Source: Aselliscus stoliczkanus (lineage: Eukaryota; Chordata; Mammalia; Chiroptera; Hipposideridae). From it: 64,000 bases of DNA. The DNA is taken from assembly GCA_033961575.1 (NCBI GenBank), contig CM066735.1, positions 91,395,449 through 91,459,448 of the forward strand, written 5' to 3'. Both the position numbers and the translations under genes were made by a program. Under the pieces are notes generated by a model. That model had not been told where the DNA came from. It searched no databases and saw only the letters and a list, made by a program, of their open reading frames with translations. Each line of letters begins with the position of its first letter. Position 1 is the first letter of the stretch. Of the stretch, positions 1-10,927 are shown one piece after another.

Positions 1-80
1 CAAGCACTTCAGGTCAAACAACTATCCCCACAATTGATGAAACCTAACTTCAGAACAGCTCACATGAAAAGGTCCTAACT

Positions 81-189
81 GGGGCCAGCCGAGTGGCGCG
101 GTGGTTAAGCGCTGGCTTAGGAAGCCAGCGACTCTGGTTCAGGTCCCACATATGAGGGCCAGTGGCAGTGCCCTCAAAAAACACCCAAA
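81..189 (+). mobile_element. Short tRNA-derived SINE in NR1D2 intron 1
   Basis: Head GGGGCCAGCCGAGTGG with box A (TGGCGCGGTGG) and a box B-like GGTTCAGGTCC, ending in CCCTCAAAA. It is flanked by the target-site duplication aaaaggtcctaa (67-78 and 190-201). Confidence 0.9.
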
Positions 190-375
190 AAAAGGTCCTA
201 AGTCATTGCAAGGTTACTGTGAGTCAGCAAAGCAATATACCACAAAAGCTAAGCCTGCCAGAGAATTCATTTGCAGCAGAATCCGAAAATTGGAACTTGG
301 TAACCGTCCAACCATTTCCACAAGAGCCTGTTCACTTCTGGGTGCTACAGCGAAGGGCAACAAGGATAATGATCA

Positions 376-409
<34 letters not shown>

Positions 410-1699
410 ACCTCTAAGGGCCAACAGATGAGAACTGGAAGTGGAAGAACTGAGGTAGGGAGCAAAGGGTAAAAGTCCCCCAAAATAAGTTTTATAATTT
501 GTAGCTCCAAAAGGCAAGATTAAGATCAGTGATATTGTTCCAGAAATGTTCAAACCAGAGAAAAACGTTCTAATCACCTTAGTCTCCATATATGAGGTCG
601 CAAAGCTGGAAGAATTTATTCATGCTAAAGCCTAGGTTAGAAAGGGGTTAAATCGGATCATCTCCAAATAAGTAAAAGTTTAATTCCATGAGTTATCCAA
701 TTTTTAAAAACTATCCTCCAAGGCTAGAGGTCATTGAAACAGAAAAATGCCTTTTTACTGTTGGTGGAAAATTCACGTTTGTTATCAAAGCATGGTGTTT
801 TACAGCATATAACTTAAAAATAAAAAACTGATTTCTTCTGTAACCTCAGGTACAAAAGCCTGGTTTGTGGGCAGACAAAACGGGAGAAGGGAGCCAAGGA
901 TTGTTCTGTGGCATTGTAACAGGAAATCTAAGAAGAAAGATTTCTAAAGCCAAATTCTGCTGATCAGGTTCAGGAGAGGTCAGCGACCCATGGGTTTAAA
1001 AACAAAAATGAATTGAGATGAACAATGGCCCATGTTACATAAGGTCTCAGAGTCCTTTAGGCGACCTGAGTCATCGGGACCACACGTGAGCTGAATGATG
1101 AGCTATGGGTGTGACCCGTGTATTGCAAGGCTCCCAGCCCAAGAGGCTTTTCAGGCCGGTTTTTATGACTGAAGGTGCATGTAAGGCAGATCACGTCCTG
1201 GAGGAAGCCACCTTGATCTTTTGAAATAGCGCAGCAGCATCATAATAAGGGCGGGTGTAGTTCCATCCGCTCAGGATTTTAGCCCTGGAGACTTCTCGGA
1301 GGGTCTCGCGTCGGGGAAGCCCCAGGCGCCTCCTTCCGCCTGGGGCCCGCCTTGGCCCCGCACGTCTTCCCCAGTTATCCGCAAGGTCTCCGGCCGATCC
1401 GGCCGCATTGCCCCGGCTCCGAACATCGGGGAATAACCCTCCCGACCCGTGCCAGCCTCTGCGGGTGCACTGCGGCATCCGTGCCCGCCCCAGGGCCGCC
1501 GGGCCGCGGGGTTCACCGCCCGCCCGCGCACGCGCCGCCGCCGCCTCCGCAGTGTGCAACCCCGCGGGGGGGGAGGGGAGGGAATCGCGTCCACGTCACA
1601 GCCCGGAGGGTTCCAAAGGGGCGGGGCCTCCCGAGAGGCTGCGGCACTCCCCGCCGGCGCGCGCACCCACCCCGCGCGCGCGCCCGGGCCCCCCGCCCC

Positions 1700-1864
1700 C
1701 ACGTGTCCCTGCGGCCCCGGGGAATGTGGGTCACGGAGCTGAGCGGCCTCACGTGTCCCCGCCCGCCGCCGCCGCCTCAGCGCCCATTATGTAATGCCGC
1801 GTCACGCGCCCGCCCAGCCAACCGGCGCCCGCGCGCCGCCGAACGTAAACACAGCGCGCACGTG
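1700..1864 (-). promoter_or_regulatory. NR1D2: Circadian E-box/D-box cluster in NR1D2 intron 1
   Basis: Three perfect CACGTG E-boxes lie at 1700-1705, 1750-1755 and 1859-1864, and a perfect D-box TTATGTAA at 1787-1794 sits between the second and third. CLOCK:BMAL1 binds CACGTG. DBP/TEF/HLF and NFIL3 bind TTATGTAA. NR1D2 is one of the genes reported to be driven by both element types. A fourth CACGTG lies apart at 1083-1088. A CRE-like half site (ACGTCA on plus) lies at about 1593-1598. All lie downstream of the coding start, in intron 1. Confidence 0.7.
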
Positions 1865-2122
1865 GCTCGCGCGGCCCAGCCATGTGAGGGGGGGGCCGGG
1901 CGGGCGCCTCCGGGCCGCGCTGCGGCGGTTGCAGGGAACCCGAGGGGCGATCGCGGGGCGACCCGGGGGGCGACGGGAGCCAGGCCCGGGGCAGACAGGA
2001 AGCGCGCAGACGCCCACCCCGCCGGCCCTAGGGCCACCCCCGCGACCGCCGCCCCCGCAGTGACCCGGCGGGCTGCGGGCGCCCTCGCCGCCGTCCCCGC
2101 CCCGCCGCAGTCCGGCTCTCAC

Positions 2123-2138
2123 CTGCATTCACCTCCAT
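2123..2138 (-). CDS. NR1D2: NR1D2 (Rev-erb beta) coding exon 1, start codon to donor
   Basis: NR1D2 is a haem-binding nuclear receptor that represses genes such as BMAL1 through ROR/Rev-erb elements by recruiting NCoR. Read on the minus strand, the ATG at 2138 opens M-E-V-N-A plus one base of a Gly codon, then the donor G|GTGAGAG at 2123/2122. MEVNAG is the remembered N-terminus of NR1D2, and the human exon also splits there. Only this 16-base coding piece lies in the window; the DNA-binding and ligand-binding domains are off the left edge. Support comes from the CpG-island context, the circadian motifs next to it, and the neighbouring RPL15, NKIRAS1 and UBE2E1 in the order known at human 3p24.2. 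Without that synteny a 6-residue match would be weak. The open frames that run through this GC-rich stretch are not the gene. Confidence 0.82.
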
Positions 2139-3483
2139 GGTGCCCCCGGGGAGGGGACCGAGGCCGCCCGCGTCCCGCCGCGGGGGCAGCGCCGCCTCCG
2201 CCTCCCTCAGCGCCGCGCCGCCCCGGGCAGCAGGCAGCGGTGGTCGCGAGGCCCCGTCATGGGCGGCAGGGCGGGCGGAGCGCCCGGGGCCCGCGGCGGC
2301 CGGAGAGCGGGCTGCCGTGAGCGAGACCGCGGCGGCCGCCAGCCGCACTCCTCGCGGGGTCCCTGACAACAAAAGCGGCGGCGCGGCGGCTTCCTGCAGC
2401 CAGCGCACCGCGGCGGCGAGGGCGGCGGACGGGGAGGGCAGTCGCGAGCATGTGACCCGCGCGCACACACCCCCCCGCCCGCCGGCCGCAGCGGCGGCCC
2501 CGCCCCCGCCCCGCCCCCGCCCCGCTCCCGGCCCCCGCCCCGCCCCCTCCCCGCTCCCCTCCGCGTCTCCGGTCGTGACTTCAGCCCCTTACCCGGCCTT
2601 TTTCCTCCTTCGAAACCTCCTCCCCGCACCCCTTCCCTCTCCCCCAGGCCAACCCTCCCGCCTCCGACTGGACGCGCCCTCCACGCCCCCCTCCCCAGCT
2701 CTGCTTCCCCGCACCTAGTGACACGTCCAGTCGCCTCCGACGGTCACCAAGGGCCGCCCCGGGGCGCCCAGCGGGCCAGCTGCTCAGGACCCCGGGCCGG
2801 GCCAACTTGGCTTCGGGCCGCACAGCCCGGGACCTCCCGACCAGGTCCCGCTCTCTAAACGATGGACTCTTAGAGGGCACAGCCCAGTTTTCTTCCCTCT
2901 CTGCCCCCTTTTGGGTGATTTCGTCCAATCCTAGCGTTGAAGTAGACCTGTTTTCGGAAGATTGCCGAATTTACATCTCAGATTCCTGCATCTTGATGAT
3001 GCCCCCGTTGATGTCCTGTAGGCATCTCAAACGTCAGATGTAGATAGATGTGTGCGTGCGTCAAAACGCAGCGAAGGCACATTTTAAGATGTGTGCATTT
3101 CACCTTGTACGTAAATGTTTCATCAACATACAAAATAAAGCAAATGACGTGTGCTGAGGTATGCAGAGGGAAGTGCACTGATGTCTGCAATTACAATGCG
3201 TTACTCAAGTAAGATGGGCTGATGGATGGAGGCCCGGACAAATGGATAGAAGCATAGTAAGATGTTGTGGATGTTGTATGTGGGTATTCACTGTAAAATT
3301 ATTTCCAGTTTGCTCTTTGAACATGTTCAGTATCAAATGTTGGGGGAAATGTAATATGTAAGACGTTTTTACATTCTCCTTGCCCCCATGCCATCTCACT
3401 CACATACATTGCTTCCCCATCTCAATCTTTGCTGTTGGTGAGTCTGCCCGTTCCTGAAGCCAGCAAATAAGAATTAGGTGTAT

Positions 3484-3608
<125 letters not shown>

Positions 3609-4224
3609 GTCTTTTATACCCCCATTCAATCCATTAACATATCTGAGCTAGTCCACCTTCATAATATGCCTTTAGCCAGCACGCTTCTCACCATCAGCAT
3701 TGCTATTACTCTAGAGACCAAACTAGGATCACTTCTTGTCTGGGCCATTATAACCATTCCCTAACAGAAGGGCTGCTCCTGGTATCCGCCTACGGTCACT
3801 TCTCCCTGAAGTCAGGGTTCTTTTTTTTTTTAAAATGCAAATGAGATCTGATTACTCTGCTCAAATCCTCAAATACCTGTACCTTCTTCCTGTGTTTTGG
3901 AAACATACCTAACACTTTGACCTGTAAAGCCCTGCAGGAACCATAGGCCCTGCTTCTCTTTCCAAGGCTCTCTTGCCACCCTCTAACCACAGCCCTCTAA
4001 CCACAGCGGTCCTCTTTTCTTTGCTGTTTCAGGGTCTCATCACCCTGTGTGATACTGATGAAAGAATTCCCCAAGCTACACTCTGTTGCTTGCGTTTTAA
4101 TTGTATGTATCAACCACCATCTGCTTCCACATGGGTAAAATAAGGCCAATATGAACAGTGTAGAAGGCAGAAAAATCATAAAAGAGAATACCACCCTGAA
4201 AAGGCTGCATGCTATGGTTCTAAC

Positions 4225-4556
4225 TAGATGACGTTCTGGAAGAGGCAAAAGTGTGGAGACGGTATAAATATCATGGGTTGCCAGGGGGTAGAGGAAGGCA
4301 GAGCACAGAGGCTTTTTAGGGCAGTGAAACTGTTCAGTATACTACTGTAAATACATGTCAAATGTACACCACCAAGAGTGAACCCTAATGGACTTTGAAG
4401 GTGATTCTGATGTATCAATGTAGGTCATCAGTAGTAACAAATCTACCATGGTGGTGGGGCTGTGTGTGTCTATGGGGATCCAAGGTAGGTGGGAACTATG
4501 TACTTTCTGTTCAATTTTGCTGTGAACCTAAAGCTGCTCTAAAAAAAAATAAAGTG
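4225..4556 (+). mobile_element. Old L1 3' end fragment
   Basis: The text reads like the 3' UTR of mammalian L1M elements (ggttgccagggg, agtgaaactgttcagtat, accaagagtgaaccctaat, tttgctgtgaacctaaa) and ends in an AATAAAGT-type tail. It is diverged and carries no coding potential. Confidence 0.75.
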
Positions 4557-5369
4557 TGCTTTAAAAAGACAGAGAGAGAGAGAGGATATTACCATTTAAA
4601 TTTGAAAAGGAGAAGAGTGGAAGTGGAAATAAGCCATTGCAAAGGAAATAAGATCCTCTCTTCCGTGATAATGCCTATGGGATACAATAATCTGCTTCTA
4701 GATGCCTGACGTATTTTAAAGGCCGCTTCCTTCCCATAAGGCTTTATGGGTAACTAGCATGGGCTATAAAGCTATAATACAGGTCAGTCCTCAGCCACAC
4801 CACTGGCCCCTGGAAGCCTGTTGGCCTCCTCAGTGCCAGAGGAAGCTGCTGGGAGGCATCGGGCTGGACAGTCCCCAAGTGCTGTAGCTGCAGTGGAAAT
4901 TGCCTTTTGCTGCTGTCATTCCAAGGAGGCTCATTTGTTAACCCTGTGGAGTCTATGGCTCAGTCTGTAAAAATCCTCGGACTGAGGATTTCTACCTATT
5001 CCACCTTCCTCCAGAATTGCTGATTAAAATAACAATTCTGTTGAATGAAGTGACTGTCTTCAAAAGTCATGTGTTAAAAAAATGCAAATTATTTCCTGGG
5101 AAAGCTACCTCATTAACCCTTATATTCCATTAACACCAGGAAGGACCCTGGGAAAATGAACACAGGATAAGGTCGATCTCAATGTGGATAAAGGAAGAAA
5201 GAGCCTAAATATTGGAGTCTTCTAATCCCAAGATCAAGTGAAATAGGCCAAGTGAGGAATTGCAGTATATGAGGACCTGGCTGAAGGAGAGGTACTGGGG
5301 AAAAAATAGAAAGGAAAAAAAGATGGAGTTTCCTTAAAGTTTAAGGTTAATTAAAAACATGTAAGGTCA

Positions 5370-5461
5370 GGGCCAGCTGAGTAGTGCAGTGGGTAAGAGC
5401 TGGCTTAGGACGCCATCGGCCCCGGTTTGGGTCCCACATATGAGGGCCAGTAACACTGCCC

Positions 5462-5496
<35 letters not shown>

Positions 5497-5538
5497 ATAG
5501 GATGGTCTTATCTTTCTGTACAGTCTTATTTTAAAAAA
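5370..5538 (+). mobile_element. Short SINE with 3'-transduced segment
   Basis: SINE head and body run from 5370 to about 5463, then an (AAAT)n tail to about 5498, then about 34 bp of non-SINE sequence ending in TTTT (5499-5532), then a second A-run. The whole unit is bounded by a perfect 17-bp duplication, aaaaacatgtaaggtca, at 5353-5369 and 5538-5554. The non-SINE segment was therefore part of the inserted RNA, which implies read-through past the SINE terminator to a downstream TTTT. Confidence 0.85.
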
Positions 5539-6289
5539 AAAACATGTAAGGTCATTCCTCATTTTAAAATGTTCTAATGAATATTGCTAGCTCCCAACAC
5601 CACAATAACATTCCACTTAAACTTTACCACAGAGTGCTTTCTTGTGGGCTATATTTACTGATACTTACCTATTAGAAATGAAAACAGAAATATTTAAAAC
5701 ACAAGAGTACACAGCACATATGTCACAGAGAAATGACATCATCACATGTCAACAAACAGCTTTATCGGTTGCCTCTGCCACCGCAATTTGTAATTGCTAT
5801 TCATCATGATATTTATGATGTTCCTTCTTCCAGGCTTTTCTTTTCATTACTGTTCTGGCTGTAGTACTAGCTTCTATATCATACCCCAATTCTGCATCAA
5901 TGTTTGCCTTCATTGTAAATCTAAAAAATTGTCTATACTAATCTATTAACTAGAAAAATAATTTAATTACAAGTAAATAATAAACATCTCAACTTATTTA
6001 CCAATTATGACTAACACAGGGATCATTAGGTAAGCCATTTTCTTGTATATCTTCATAAAATATTCAAATAAAACACATTGCATTATAGCTATGCACAGAA
6101 ATAAGTCGTTCAAACTGAATCAAATCATTGATACCAACAAGATCAGTGATGTGTTTATGTGCAATACTAGAAATGGCGGACACGCCGAACACACAGTACA
6201 ATGCAATAATATCTTACAAGATGCAGTGGTTAAAGTGAAATATAAAGTCCTATCAAAAGAGTCAGGTTGTGTTTAACAGAAAAATATTT

Positions 6290-6430
6290 TATACCATTCC
6301 AATTTTTAAATTTAAATGATTTAAAATTAGATTTAAAATTTAGTCCCTCAGTTGCACTAGCCATATTTCAAGTGTCAAAAGTCACATGTGACTAGCAGTA
6401 ACCACATTGGTCATTACAGATTTAGAGTCT
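6290..6430. mobile_element. hAT-like DNA transposon fossil
   Basis: Contains the words cactagccatatttcaagtg and cacatgtgactagcagtaac, typical of a common short hAT-type MER element. A related piece in the opposite orientation lies at about 23280-23460. I do not assign the subfamily. Confidence 0.4.
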
Positions 6431-6565
6431 TTCTTACTCTTCCTGAGTCAACATGATAAATTATTATTCTAGGAAATTACCCATGTGCATAAGTTTTCAA
6501 ATTTATGGAAATAAAGTTGTTTATATTATTATCTAATCACTATGGGTTCCAGAGCTCTTCATTCT

Positions 6566-6647
6566 TTTTTTTTTTTTTTTTTTTTAGCTGAGCCATCCTG
6601 CACTACCTGTTGGTAGTTCAGCGGCTGCTCAGCTCGGGCTGGGCATC
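6566..6647 (-). mobile_element. Truncated CGAGCT-type SINE
   Basis: Starts with a T-run then AGCTGAGCCATCCTGC, matching the 3' part of the SINE form at 7531-7676. It is flanked by near-identical duplications (agagctcttcattctt before, agagctcctcattctta after), so it inserted as an already 5'-truncated copy. Confidence 0.75.
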
Positions 6648-7475
6648 AGAGCTCCTCATTCTTAATTTGGTTTATTTTTACTTTTTCTTCTTTTTCTTAA
6701 TCTTACTAGAGATGTATCTATTAGCTTTCTCAAAGGCTCAGTTTTTGGTTTTATGACACAATATGTATTTGTTTTCAATTTCACTGATTTCTGTTCTTTA
6801 TCTTGATCTCCCTCCTTCCATTCTCTTTCAATCTGATTTTTCTAATTTCTTAATTTGGACATTTAACTTATCAATTTTGCTTTAGTTGGCTAGAGTCAGT
6901 TTCTCTCTTAATTCAGGAAACCTCACTGATAGAGCTGCTTTAAATCATTCTCACCTACTATAGGGAGTATTCCAGTTACTACTGCAGTATAACAAATCTC
7001 CCCGTAATTTAGAGGTTCAAAATAACAGCAATCATTTTACTATCTCTGATGCTTTCTATGGGTCAGAAATTTAGGGAGCTCCTGGCTGGGCATTTCTGGC
7101 TCAGTTTCTTGTCATCAATGGCAATCAGACAGTAGGTGGAGCCAGAAAAGCAAGGGGCTGGAGCAGCTAGAGGCCAGCCTGGCCTTTCTCTCTCTCCAGG
7201 TAGTTGTAAGGCTTCTCCACATGGTCTCTCCATATATATGGGCTACTTAGGGCCCTCTCACAGCATGGTCACTCAGGGCAGTCATACTGCTTATAAGGCA
7301 GGGCAGGGCTCCACTACAGGCAGGAGTTATATCACCTTTACTGACCAAGCCTCAGAAGTCATGTAATGTCAATTTTGCTACATTATTGGTTGTAAAGGAG
7401 TTAGAAGTACGCCCAGCTTTGGGGGGAAAAGGGGGCACATAGACCTCATTTCTTCATAAGAGGAGCATCCAGGTG

Positions 7476-7483
7476 ATAGATAA

Positions 7484-7530
<47 letters not shown>
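7476..7530 (+). repeat. (GATA)n microsatellite
   Basis: About 13 GATA/TAGA units with one interruption (GATAAATA) at the start. It directly abuts the T-tract of the following SINE, so it may have grown from that SINE's tail. Confidence 0.95.
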
Positions 7531-7531
<1 letters not shown>

Positions 7532-7676
7532 GTTTTTTTTTTTAAAGCTGAGCCATCCTGCCAACAGGGCAGCTCAGCGGCAGCTCAGCTCGGGCTGGGC
7601 ATCGAACTGGTGTTGCTCAGAGCTCAGCTCGCACTCTTGAGCGAGCTCTTAACCAACTGAGCCCCTCAGCTGGCCC
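7531..7676 (-). mobile_element. CGAGCT-type tRNA-derived SINE
   Basis: Read on minus, it starts GGGCCAGCTGAGGGGCTCAG, then GAGCTCGCTCAAGAGTGCGAGC (a 6-bp stem-loop), and ends GGCAGGATGGCTCAGC plus an A-run. This is a second SINE form in the window, differing from the main short SINE after the shared head. Confidence 0.85.
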
Positions 7677-8596
7677 TTCAAGGTCATATTTTGAATAGCA
7701 TGTGAGATGGAATATATTGTTACAGTTGTTCAAACAGGGAACAATTTTAAAAAACAACACATATACAGTCCACCTTGACTTGAGGCCCACCTTACAGTGT
7801 CAAAACTTTAAGTTTTTTATCCCCTTTACATGACATCATTTTCTAAGTGTTGGTATAAGGATAAAGGATGCTCCAGAGAAAGAAGGGAGTCAGATAGCAA
7901 GTGGGGTACAGAAAGGTCCACACACCACATGATGGTTCTGCTCCATTTTTTAGTTTATTCTCTGTGCTGCTGAAGGTCAATAGAATGACATTTCAAATAT
8001 AGATTCCATCTCTTATGTATTCTGAGTCTTTTATTGTCCAACATCAATAATACTTTATGGCATTGGAAAGTGACTGCTGTCTCAGAGAAGAATCTAATAA
8101 GAAAAAGGGTTAAGTCTCCATGCAATGAGTGGAATTTACACAACATGACATAAAAATCCAAAACAATCCACAACAGAAATCATCTGGCCAAGATACAGAG
8201 TTGGAAAATAACTAATGCAGTTTGGAAACCCTAGTTGAATTTTTTAAAGTGCTCCATTGATCTAATAACATACTAAACACAAATCTGGAAAAAAAAAAAA
8301 AAGAAGAATGGAAATAAAGAAAAAAGAGTGTGTGGAAGTTCAATAAATAAAATGCTCTAAGAAATGCCTGATTATCTTCAGTACTCTCTATCACAGTTTG
8401 AAAAAAATAAATCTATAATACTACTTCCAGGAAAGGGGTCGACAAGGCAGGGAAGAAGACAAAAACATCAAATACAAATAAGCTAGTTCTAACAACAGGG
8501 CATGCTATCTCACCAAAGGAACAGTTCACATTGCTAACTTTCACTAATTTTCCCATCTAATCTTCCTACTTACTCTTCTGAAAACTCACCTGGCTG

Positions 8597-8689
8597 TGCT
8601 GGCCGAGTGGCGTGGTGGTTAAGCGCTGGCTTGGGAAGCCAGTGGCCCCGGTTCGGTCCACTGCCCTCAAAAAACGAAAAAGAAAGAAA
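8597..8689 (+). mobile_element. Short SINE with internal deletion
   Basis: The head is normal, but the stretch between box B and ACTGCCCTC is missing (about 25 bp, including CACATATGAGG). It is flanked by the perfect duplication gaaaactcacctgg at 8580-8593 and 8690-8703. Confidence 0.88.
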
Positions 8690-8935
8690 GAAAACTCACC
8701 TGGTTGAGAATCCCTCCTAGCAGTGGAATCTGTCCTAGTGTGACCTCTTTTAACTGACCATTCTCCTAAATTCTCTATCTCAGATTACCACCACCACTGA
8801 GAGGTGACTTAGAGACTTGGATGTCTCCCTTTTCAGCAAGGAGTTCCTCTCTCCTCAACTTCAAATTTATCAGCAACTTTCCACAGCTGGTTAATTCTTC
8901 ATGCTTCAGCCCTTCATTGGGAAGATAACCTAGAC

Positions 8936-9118
8936 CAGTGGCCCTCAAAGTGTGGTCGCTGGATTAGCATCATCATCATCACCTGGGAACTTGATAGCAA
9001 TGCAATTTCTTGGGCTCTACCTCAGACCTAATGAATCAGAAACTTTGGGTGTGGTACCAGCAAGGTGTGTTTTAACAACCCCCAGGTGATTCTGATGCTC
9101 TTGTTTGAGAATATGGGC
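8936..9118 (+). mobile_element. MER5A-like hAT-Charlie fossil
   Basis: Contains ccctcaaagtgtggtc, tcacctgggaacttg, aatcagaaactttgggtg and aggtgattctgatgc, the MER5A pattern. It is non-autonomous and old. Confidence 0.8.
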
Positions 9119-9720
9119 TTAGAAAGCCAGTAGCATCTACCACCAGAGAATTGATCACACCTGAATTCTAGGGCTAGGGACTCATGTGGCGAAGGGTATA
9201 AGACTGGTTGACTGCCTCTTTCCAGATTTTCTGTTCCATGCCTCAAAATGAGCAGTATTTGTGCCCTGCAATATGTATGTAATATGACAAGATATAATGT
9301 GACAGGATAGAATTCTAAATGCAAAGAATGCATGCATGAATTCTTTGCCTAAATTCAAAGCCCAAATTGCCTGGGCTTCTGATTTCACTTCTTCCTCCAG
9401 GCTTGGATGTATGTCTGCCCATAAACTCTAGGAGAAACCTGCTATTCTCAGTAATTGGTGATGCTCATCACCAGTGAGTCTTTACTAATTATCTATCTAT
9501 AGATTTATTTATAAACATTCTAGAAAATAAATTTATTTCTAAGGCTTAGACCTTTCTTCTTTCTGGCTGTGGAAGAAAAATAAAATGTTTTAATAGTGGT
9601 AACAATAGGATGGTTATTTAAATCTCAGTCATTATCCACGACTATCTCTTAACTTCTAAATTCACATAAAAATTCATTCCTCCTCCTCATCGTGATGCAG
9701 ATCAATGAAATAAAATTGGG

Positions 9721-10171
9721 GGGCCGGCCGAGTGGCTCGGTGGTTAAGCGCTGGTTTTGGGATGCCAGCGGCCCCGGTTCGGATCCCACATATGAGGGCG
9801 AGTGACACTGCCCTCTACAGCTAACAACAGCTCCACCTGGAGCTGGGCTGTGCGAGCCCCGGTGATGGTGTGGGCTGCAGCCCCTGCTGCAGTGGGCTGC
9901 CATAGGCTACAGTGAGTGGCCCACAGCCAGCGTGAGCGGCTGGCAGCCAGCGTGAGCTGCCAATAGCCGCAGTGAGCGACATCCAGAGGCCAGCGACCGA
10001 TCTGCCTCATCCGGGAAGAGTGCAATGACGATACCAACAGTGAAGCAACATCCTCCGCAACTAAACTGAAGAACAAAAAGACAGCAACTTGTCTGTTCCC
10101 CTTCCCCGATTCCCCAACGCTGTTCCCCTCTGCCAATTCCCCAATAAAATCTTTAAAAAATAATAATAATA
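9721..10171 (+). mobile_element. Composite long SINE (about 430 bp)
   Basis: A short-SINE head (box A, box B, GAGGGC...GCCCTC hairpin), then a central block of about 220 bp with CCACCTGGAGCTGGGCTG and CAGCCCCTGCTGCAGTGGG, then a tail ending CCCCAATAAAATCTTTAAA. It is flanked by aaataaaattgggg at 9708-9721 and 10172-10185. The tail carries both AATAAA and the Pol III terminator TCTTT. Roughly 100-aa frames through it recur in every copy and are not genes. Confidence 0.92.
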
Positions 10172-10250
10172 AAATAAAATTGGGGAAGAAATTCCTTACC
10201 ACTTATATTATAACCAATAGGCTAATTTTTGGTATGTCTGGATTCCATTG

Positions 10251-10364
10251 GGGTTTTTTTGTGTGTTTTTTTGAGGGCAGTGTCACTGGCCCTCATATGT
10301 GGGACTGAACCGGGGCCGTTAGCTTCCCAAGCCAGCACTTAACCACCACGCCACTCGGCCAGCC
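10251..10364 (-). mobile_element. Short SINE
   Basis: Complete minus-strand copy flanked by the perfect 13-bp duplication ctggattccattg (10238-10250 and 10365-10377). Confidence 0.92.
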
Positions 10365-10559
10365 CTGGATTCCATTGTTTTAAGGCAATGCTTTGGGAAA
10401 TCCAAAGGCTTTATAATTTGTGACTAACATAGTAAGTTTTTGGACTAGCAATGATCTTTTGTGTATGGGTCTCCCCTCAGTCTTAGAGACAAATGTTATT
10501 TCTTCAGATCAAACCAAGATGCACATTGGTCTTCTACTTCCTCACTATTCATAGTGTCA

Positions 10560-10680
10560 TCCTGGACCAGCAGCATTGGTATCAACCGGGTGCTAGTAAG
10601 AAGTGCAGAATCTCAAGCCCCACCCTATACTGAATCCAAATTGCGTGATCACCAGGGCTCCAAGTGATTTGCATGCATAG
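10560..10680 (+). mobile_element. MER5-like fossil
   Basis: Weak match to the MER5 pattern (tggaccagcagcattggtatc, aagtgcagaatctcaag, atcaccagggctccaagtgat). It is diverged, and no terminal repeats are visible. Confidence 0.5.
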
Positions 10681-10927
10681 TGGAGTGGAGAAGCCCAGCT
10701 CCTCTGTACCAAGGAGACAGAGGCTTTGCAGCAGGAGTGTCTCTGAAAGGCTGTGGTAGGCAGCCTTCTAAGATGTCTCCCAGTGACCCTCATCTCCTGG
10801 TAGTCACTCCCTTTTGTAATCTCCTTTCCTTGAGTGTGAACTGGACCTGTGAACTGCTTCTATAAAATAGAATATGGCAAGAGTGATGGGGTGTCACTTC
10901 TGAGATTGTGTTATAAAAGACAGGCAT

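Larger units (their letters stand above)
1..2122 (-). other. NR1D2: NR1D2 intron 1 (5' part)
   Basis: Follows the splice donor of NR1D2 coding exon 1 and runs off the left edge. It holds a short SINE at 81-189, an A-tract at about 374-406 and, from about 1300 upward, the GC-rich CpG island with E-boxes. I searched both strands for the next NR1D2 exon (the serine-rich N-terminal segment) and did not find it, so exon 2 must lie outside the window. Confidence 0.7.
1300..2850 (-). promoter_or_regulatory. NR1D2: CpG island and promoter of NR1D2
   Basis: A stretch of about 1.5 kb, very rich in G+C and CpG, flanked by AT-rich DNA on both sides. It covers the NR1D2 start codon, the untranslated leader (above 2138) and the start of intron 1. 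Upstream of the leader, at about 2490-2560, is a run of CCGCCCC/CCCCGCCC units that fit Sp1/KLF sites. An E-box-like CATGTG followed by AC lies at 2449-2456. No TATA box is visible, as usual for a CpG-island promoter. The transcription start cannot be fixed from sequence; about 2250-2450 is my estimate. Confidence 0.75.

Noticed and set aside
1352..2718. Long open frames on both strands over the NR1D2 CpG island (up to 322 aa, Pro/Arg/Ala-rich)
   Set aside because: Stops are rare in GC-rich DNA. The frames overlap on both strands and show no family motif. Only the MEVNAG segment is credible.
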